Source: a virus. Taken from it: a stretch of 39,960 nt of DNA. Under the pieces are notes generated by a model that was not told where the DNA came from, ran no database searches, and worked only from the letters and a program-made list of their open reading frames with translations. This document shows positions 36,805-39,960 of this stretch, piece by piece (position 1 is the stretch's first letter; every line of letters starts with the position of its first letter). The translations under genes were made by a program, and so were the position numbers. Location: IMG/VR virus record IMGVR_UViG_3300020057_000076, positions 1-39,960 of that record. The stretch is one strand, 5' to 3'.

Positions 36805-36980
36805 TTACGACAGTCTGTACGACAGTTAATAAAGTCCCAGGACGTCTGTAAGGCGTAAAGCTGCCGCATCTTACATACAATGTAAGTTAATTACACGCTA
36901 TATTTGAGTCTTACATGTCCTTCGGAGGGAAAGGGCCTTCCGTCGATAGTCCTCCTTTTTACGACAGTTTTTACGACAGT
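36805..36980. other. attP: Candidate attP
   Basis: Two pairs of TACGACAGT (36806 and 36818; 36960 and 36972), each with a 12-base period, flank a 17-bp palindrome, CTTACATACAATGTAAG (36870-36886). The palindrome can be read as inverted 5-bp core sites around a 7-bp overlap (ATACAAT), and the pairs as arm-type sites, the layout of lambda-type attachment sites. A single arm motif also overlaps the integrase promoter. The attP role is inferred; a repressor operator is the alternative. Confidence 0.5.
36870..36886. promoter_or_regulatory. Perfect palindrome CTTACAT-ACA-ATGTAAG
   Basis: Seven-base arms are perfectly complementary around ACA. It lies nearly midway between the two TACGACAGT pairs and has no U-tract, so it is not a terminator. 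Core recombination site or operator. Confidence 0.55.
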
Positions 36981-37020
36981 TGAGTTTCTAATTTCTCGGC
37001 TAATATAGCATACATTAAAA

Positions 37021-37060
37021 AGCCCCTCTATCCATTAAAGGACGGAGGGGCTATTTTTTT
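37021..37060. terminator. Bidirectional intrinsic terminator
   Basis: AGCCCCTC (37021-37028) pairs with GAGGGGCT (37045-37052), with an inner TCC/GGA stem and loop ATTAAA. Seven T follow on the right, and five A precede on the left, giving U-tracts for both directions. It ends the late rightward unit and the early leftward unit where they meet. Confidence 0.9.
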
Positions 37061-37100
37061 GTTTGTCGGAAAGGCTACGCCCTAGTGTGGACGCAAAGCT

Positions 37101-37313
37101 TTAGTCTCCCTTCGTCTTGTGCCATGCTTGCAGGTTCACCACAAACGAGTCGTAATTAATCATCTCTCGTTCCAGGAGAATGTGGCAGGCGACTACTTTC
37201 TCAGCCGCTTCCAGCCGTCCGACAAGCGCCGGTAGTACGCAATCGTAAATCTCCCCGTTGGCGTCTAGTTCATCTTTTAGCTTCTTCAAGTCTTCATCTG
37301 TGAATGGGATCAT
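37101..37313 (-). CDS. Small coiled-coil protein
   Basis: A 70-residue acidic, helical protein (MIPFTDEDLKKLKDELDANG) with VGRLEAAEKVVA, a pattern common in short phage proteins. GGAG precedes the ATG, which overlaps the previous stop. It is the last gene of the leftward unit, 40 bases before the terminator. Function unknown. Confidence 0.65.
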   Translation of the reverse strand: MIPFTDEDLKKLKDELDANGEIYDCVLPALVGRLEAAEKVVACHILLEREMINYDSFVVNLQAWHKTKGD

Positions 37314-37846
37314 GGTTTCTCCTTTAATAAACTCACCCCATAGTTCAGGATTTTAAGGTGCATCTGTTGTTTGGCGTTGATGGCGGCGTTTGCTGCGGTG
37401 CGGGCGTAGACGTAATCGTAGGAGGCGCGGGAGTAGTCGTAGGAGGCGTAGGAGGCGTACCATGCGTAGTCGGCTGCGGGGTCGGCGGCGTAAGTGGATG
37501 ATGTGAAGCAGACGTAGGCAATGTAGGCGGCGGCTGCCCTTCTTGTCTTCTCCGTATCATTCACCAATACAGCCTTTGCAGCCTCAATAGCCTTGCGTGG
37601 CTCTAGTTCATTTGGATGTTTTGCCTCATAAATAGGTAGCACTTGCTCAGCTGAAAATATCTTATAGGCCAAGCACTGGTGTTTGGTCATCACGTGCATG
37701 ATGAGCCAATTTGCCCAGGCTAGTTTGTCGTTCTGAATCAGGTTTATCAGTCCGGCGACTGGCTCTGTAATTCCCTGAGCAAGAAACCATTCCGCGCCTT
37801 TGTCACAAGCGCCTCTATCTTCCAGCCATCTCCGATTGATGATCAT
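37310..37846 (-). CDS. Imm-5-like protein with Tyr/Ala repeats
   Basis: A 178-residue protein of the phage 'Imm-5-like' type: ACDKGAEWFLAQGI, LAWANWLIMHVM, CLAYKIFSAEQVLPIYEAKH and PRKAIEAAKAVL. Residues about 115-160 are a run of Tyr/Ala/Ser/Asp repeats (WYASYASYDYSRASYDYVYA) encoded by near-identical GCGTAGGAG-type steps on the + strand. The family is named after bacterial toxin-immunity proteins but has no proven role in phages. GGGAG lies 6 bases before the ATG. Confidence 0.65.
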   Translation of the reverse strand: MIINRRWLEDRGACDKGAEWFLAQGITEPVAGLINLIQNDKLAWANWLIMHVMTKHQCLAYKIFSAEQVLPIYEAKHPNELEPRKAIEAAKAVLVNDTEKTRRAAAAYIAYVCFTSSTYAADPAADYAWYASYASYDYSRASYDYVYARTAANAAINAKQQMHLKILNYGVSLLKEKP

Positions 37847-38055
37847 GTTACACTCCCTACTTTCGGTCTTCGCACCATAGAAGGGACAGACCACTTCGCA
37901 ATAGCGTCCTCTAGAAGGAAACTGAGAAGTTTGTTAAAGCTGATCTTGTACGCGCCGGCCATAGCGTGGCCCCCCAGAAGCACGTTGGGGTCTGCCGGAA
38001 CGAATAGATATCCCGGTTTAATTACCCTGACCTTTTTGCCTTCTTTGTTCGTCAT
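37843..38055 (-). CDS. Hypothetical protein
   Basis: A 70-residue basic protein (MTNKEGKKVRVIKPGYLFVP) with a helix (KISFNKLLSFLLEDAIAKW). It lies directly after the integrase and overlaps the next gene by 4 bases. A recombination directionality factor would be expected near an integrase and is often a small basic protein; this one is a weak candidate with no winged-helix signature. Confidence 0.5.
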   Translation of the reverse strand: MTNKEGKKVRVIKPGYLFVPADPNVLLGGHAMAGAYKISFNKLLSFLLEDAIAKWSVPSMVRRPKVGSVT

Positions 38056-38071
38056 AATTCCCCCTTAGCCC

Positions 38072-39139
38072 CTAGCCCCTAATCTCTTTCGAGACTAGAT
38101 TGACAGCTTCTTCCATCTTTTCCTTGCGCAGGTGTGTATACCGGTCTGCCATGGCTTCGGCACTGTGTCCTGTGAGCTTCTGAATCTGTTTTGAGCTGTA
38201 CCCATGCTCGGCCAGGATTGTGGGGCCTAGGTGTCGCAGGTCATGCCACACTGTATGGAACTCAGTGCCTTCGGCCTTCCACAGCATGTAGGTTCGCAAG
38301 GCATCCCACCGTTTGCGCCAGTTGGAGAGGCTGATAGGGTTAGGGAATTTCACGTAGACATTAAACCGCTTCCCTGTTTTGTTCTGCGTCCCGGAGCCAG
38401 CGCCGGACGCCATGTTTTTAACGAAGTCTGACTTTCGTAGGAATGTGGCTGTCGCCCGACAAATGGCCTCCCATAACTCCGTGTCGTGAGACGCACACCA
38501 TTCCCTAGCCCGTATAATTTCTTCCCGACTTGGAACCCTTTGGCGCGAAAGATCTTTCTCGCTAGGCTTTTCCACATACTTGAAGGGGTTCTCGGTAGGT
38601 AGTTGAATCCCCGCCATGAAGGGCTTTTCCAGCTTAGCCCAGGCCATTAGGTTTGAATAGAGACTGTGTAGCGTTCCTTGCCACCGATTCACAGAAGAGA
38701 AAGAGACTGGAGCGCCGCCCATCACGGTTTTCTTGGTAGCTGATTCCCGCCAGTTGGCGGCCATTGCCGGCGTCACTTTGTCAAAGGATACGTGGCCGAA
38801 GAACGGGGCGCCATGGTTGCGGAGAATACCAGCCGCTATCGCCGCAGATCCTGCGGTTTTAAATTCCTTGTGCTTGACGTACATTTCAACCGCGCTGGAA
38901 AACGTAATTGACTCCGCTGGTTTTGTCATATTGAACTGCCCTAGAAACATCTGATCCCGGTAGCGGTTTAACTGGAGGGTCGCCACCTTCTGGTTCTGTA
39001 ACGTGTGGGGGCCACAGCCTTGGAGAAAGGGTTTAGGGTTCTTGTCCCGGAATACCCGGATAAACAAATAGCCTCGGTCGCAGAGGAGTCCACGAGGGAG
39101 GCTAGTTGACATCTTACACTTACATTCTTGTTTGCTCAT
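38072..39139 (-). CDS. int: Tyrosine integrase
   Basis: A 355-residue site-specific recombinase for integration of the phage. The catalytic residues are visible: Arg235 (FLRKSDF), the HDLRH box (His299, Arg302), His325 (LTGHSAEAM) and Tyr334 (DRYTHL). The N-terminal 70 residues look like an arm-binding domain and residues 75-180 like the core-binding SAM-like domain. It is intact, so the phage should be temperate. Promoter boxes upstream put the transcription start on its ATG, and an arm-like TACGACAGT motif lies inside that promoter, pointing to self-regulation. Confidence 0.92.
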   Translation of the reverse strand: MSKQECKCKMSTSLPRGLLCDRGYLFIRVFRDKNPKPFLQGCGPHTLQNQKVATLQLNRYRDQMFLGQFNMTKPAESITFSSAVEMYVKHKEFKTAGSAAIAAGILRNHGAPFFGHVSFDKVTPAMAANWRESATKKTVMGGAPVSFSSVNRWQGTLHSLYSNLMAWAKLEKPFMAGIQLPTENPFKYVEKPSEKDLSRQRVPSREEIIRAREWCASHDTELWEAICRATATFLRKSDFVKNMASGAGSGTQNKTGKRFNVYVKFPNPISLSNWRKRWDALRTYMLWKAEGTEFHTVWHDLRHLGPTILAEHGYSSKQIQKLTGHSAEAMADRYTHLRKEKMEEAVNLVSKEIRG

Positions 39140-39145
39140 AATTGT

Positions 39146-39173
39146 AGTGTAGCAGGTTTACGACAGTTGTAAA
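39146..39173 (-). promoter_or_regulatory. Integrase promoter, leaderless geometry
   Basis: Reading leftward: TTTACA (39173-39168), 16 bases, TACACT (39151-39146) with an upstream TG extension (TGCTACACT). Six bases then separate it from the integrase ATG, so the predicted start is that A. The spacer contains ACTGTCGTA, the reverse of TACGACAGT (39159-39167). Confidence 0.65.
39159..39167 (+). promoter_or_regulatory. TACGACAGT motif in the integrase promoter
   Basis: A single copy of the motif that forms pairs at 19469, 36806 and 36960. It fills the spacer between -35 and -10, so a protein bound here would block integrase transcription. Confidence 0.5.
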
Positions 39174-39215
39174 TAGGTCGGAAGGCCCATCTGCATTTAG
39201 TGTAAGGTCTACTTT

Positions 39216-39374
39216 TTATGTCTTATCTACCAGTCCCGTTGCCTTACAGAGTACACAAACCACCCACGTAGCGTACATGTGATAGACACCCGCACCGTGG
39301 CAACAGGGGCATACGGACTTATCCCTCTTCGGGGATATGTGGCTGTTATCGTTGTTTTGAGGTAAGGGGTTCAT
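39216..39374 (-). CDS. Small DnaJ-type zinc protein
   Basis: A 52-residue protein with CPCCHGAG and CVLCKATG, the CxxCxGxG pattern of DnaJ zinc centres. I chose the ATG at 39374 (MNPLPQNNDNS) rather than a longer frame into the protease. GGGAG lies very close to the ATG. It overlaps the protease end and precedes the integrase promoter. Confidence 0.6.
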   Translation of the reverse strand: MNPLPQNNDNSHISPKRDKSVCPCCHGAGVYHMYATWVVCVLCKATGLVDKT

Positions 39375-39960
39375 ACTCTCCCAGGAAGGATGTAAGATTG
39401 TCGTAGGTGGTAGAACCTGTAAAGCCCTGCCACACGGTAACTTCCCGGTTCGGTTTGTAAAACACCGAAACAACACCGATGAGTTCGCCGACACTATCTA
39501 AGACCGGGCCGCCCGACGAACCTTGCGCAATAGGGGCACTCGTCACGAGCCGAAACTTTCCCCCCGCTACCATGCCCGTTGTGAAAACCTTATCAAAACC
39601 CGAAGGGAAACCGATGACGTACACGGTGTCACCAATGAGGGGTTGATTGCCGACGGACACGCAGGGAGACTGCATCTTTTTAATTGGCACCAATAGGGCT
39701 AAATCCTTTTTCTCGTCTACGGCAATGCGTACGTACTTATGTGCCACACCGTCAGCCGTAACAATCGTGGCAATTGGCGATAGATCGACAACGTGGGCAG
39801 CGGTAAGAACCGTCCCCCGTCTATTAATAAACACCCCGGTTCCTGACCCATCTACCGCCAATCGCTCGCCGTCGGGCTTAAACGAAACAACCTCAACTAC
39901 ACACCTGTTTGTGTGCGCATAAACCACCTGCGGCTGACGTGCGGCGTAATGCCCCTCGCC
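39346..39960 (-). CDS. Trypsin-like (HtrA-type) serine protease, main part
   Basis: The body of the protease that begins at 184-182 across the junction (221 aa in all; only bases 39827-39346 are unique to this end). The trypsin triad is complete: LTAAHVV (His73), KDLALL (Asp103) and AQGSSGGPV (Ser166). The fold ends soon after, with no PDZ domain, so it is smaller than DegP/HtrA. With its N-terminal signal segment it should act outside the cytoplasm or at the inner membrane. Such proteases are rare in phages; an envelope or host-defence target is possible. Confidence 0.88.
   Translation of the reverse strand, partial: GEGHYAARQPQVVYAHTNRCVVEVVSFKPDGERLAVDGSGTGVFINRRGTVLTAAHVVDLSPIATIVTADGVAHKYVRIAVDEKKDLALLVPIKKMQSPCVSVGNQPLIGDTVYVIGFPSGFDKVFTTGMVAGGKFRLVTSAPIAQGSSGGPVLDSVGELIGVVSVFYKPNREVTVWQGFTGSTTYDNLTSFLGEYEPLTSKQR
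39828..39960. repeat. Terminal overlap, right copy
   Basis: The right copy of the overlap with 1-133. Its left part (39828-39955) reads smoothly into the protease core; the last five bases (39956-39960) differ from the left copy at two positions and are probably read errors. Confidence 0.9.

Larger units (their letters stand above)
36784..37100. other. Noncoding region between converging units
   Basis: No gene is seen in these 317 bases. They hold the candidate attP (36805-36980) and the bidirectional terminator (37021-37060), both listed separately. The stretch between them is A/T-rich. Confidence 0.7.

Noticed and set aside
1-39960. tRNA genes or a phage RNA polymerase
   Set aside because: I found no cloverleaf with a T-loop GGTTCRA context and CCA-like end, and no T7-type RNA polymerase frame. 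The largest proteins are accounted for as polymerase, portal and virion proteins.

Overview
The window is an almost complete bacteriophage genome. Bases 1-133 are repeated at 39828-39960 with only three mismatches, all near the contig ends. Joining the ends restores one intact 221-codon protease gene. The real molecule is therefore circular, circularly permuted or terminally redundant, with a unit of about 39.83 kb. The gene set suggests a temperate, short-tailed phage: a P22-sized portal (725 aa), a large terminase, a scaffold, a small coat protein, a nozzle-like protein, large late 'internal' proteins, no tape-measure or tail-tube gene, and an intact tyrosine integrase. The lipoprotein signal, Sec-type signal peptides and sigma70-like promoters fit a bacterial host, perhaps Gram-negative. 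The host cannot be named from the sequence.

There are two opposed transcription units. The early/accessory unit runs leftward from a strong promoter near 17.2 kb, through position 1 and the junction, to about 37.1 kb. From its promoter end it holds: (a) a run of very small genes (13.4-17.2 kb), many with the same G-run/AATAATCATG initiation module, several encoding zinc knuckles or single membrane helices, plus two acidic proteins; (b) a second block behind a promoter/operator at 13.15-13.19 kb, with a sigma-region-4-like protein, a 3D-domain protein, membrane proteins and a lipoprotein; (c) replication and nucleotide genes: PD-(D/E)XK nuclease, PrimPol-DnaB primase-helicase, an HEXXH protein, a deoxyribosyltransferase-like protein, dNMP kinase, family A DNA polymerase, a frameshifted HNH gene and a DEDDy exonuclease; (d) an exported trypsin-like protease, the integrase and an Imm-5-like protein.

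The rightward unit starts with a ribbon-helix-helix protein at 17.3 kb. A noncoding region of about 0.85 kb follows, containing 11-bp, 9-bp and 24-bp repeat arrays, the last looking like iterons. RNase HI and a TerS-like protein come next, then a noncoding gap, a holin-like gene, TerL, portal, scaffold, coat protein (flanked by two small proteins with signal peptides), head-tail/tail proteins, fibre-like proteins and large internal proteins. It ends in a lysis-like cassette: XhlA-like protein, zinc ribbon, DUF5675 protein and a zinc mini-protein. The two units converge on a bidirectional terminator at 37.02-37.06 kb. Just before it lies a candidate attP: two pairs of TACGACAGT motifs around a 17-bp palindrome.

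The points most worth checking are the 24-bp iteron-like array beside RNase HI; the attP candidate and its motif recurring inside the integrase promoter; three promoters that place the predicted transcription start on the A of an ATG (leaderless mRNAs); an antisense membrane-protein gene; genes with no canonical start codon; and the exported paralogous proteins around the coat gene.
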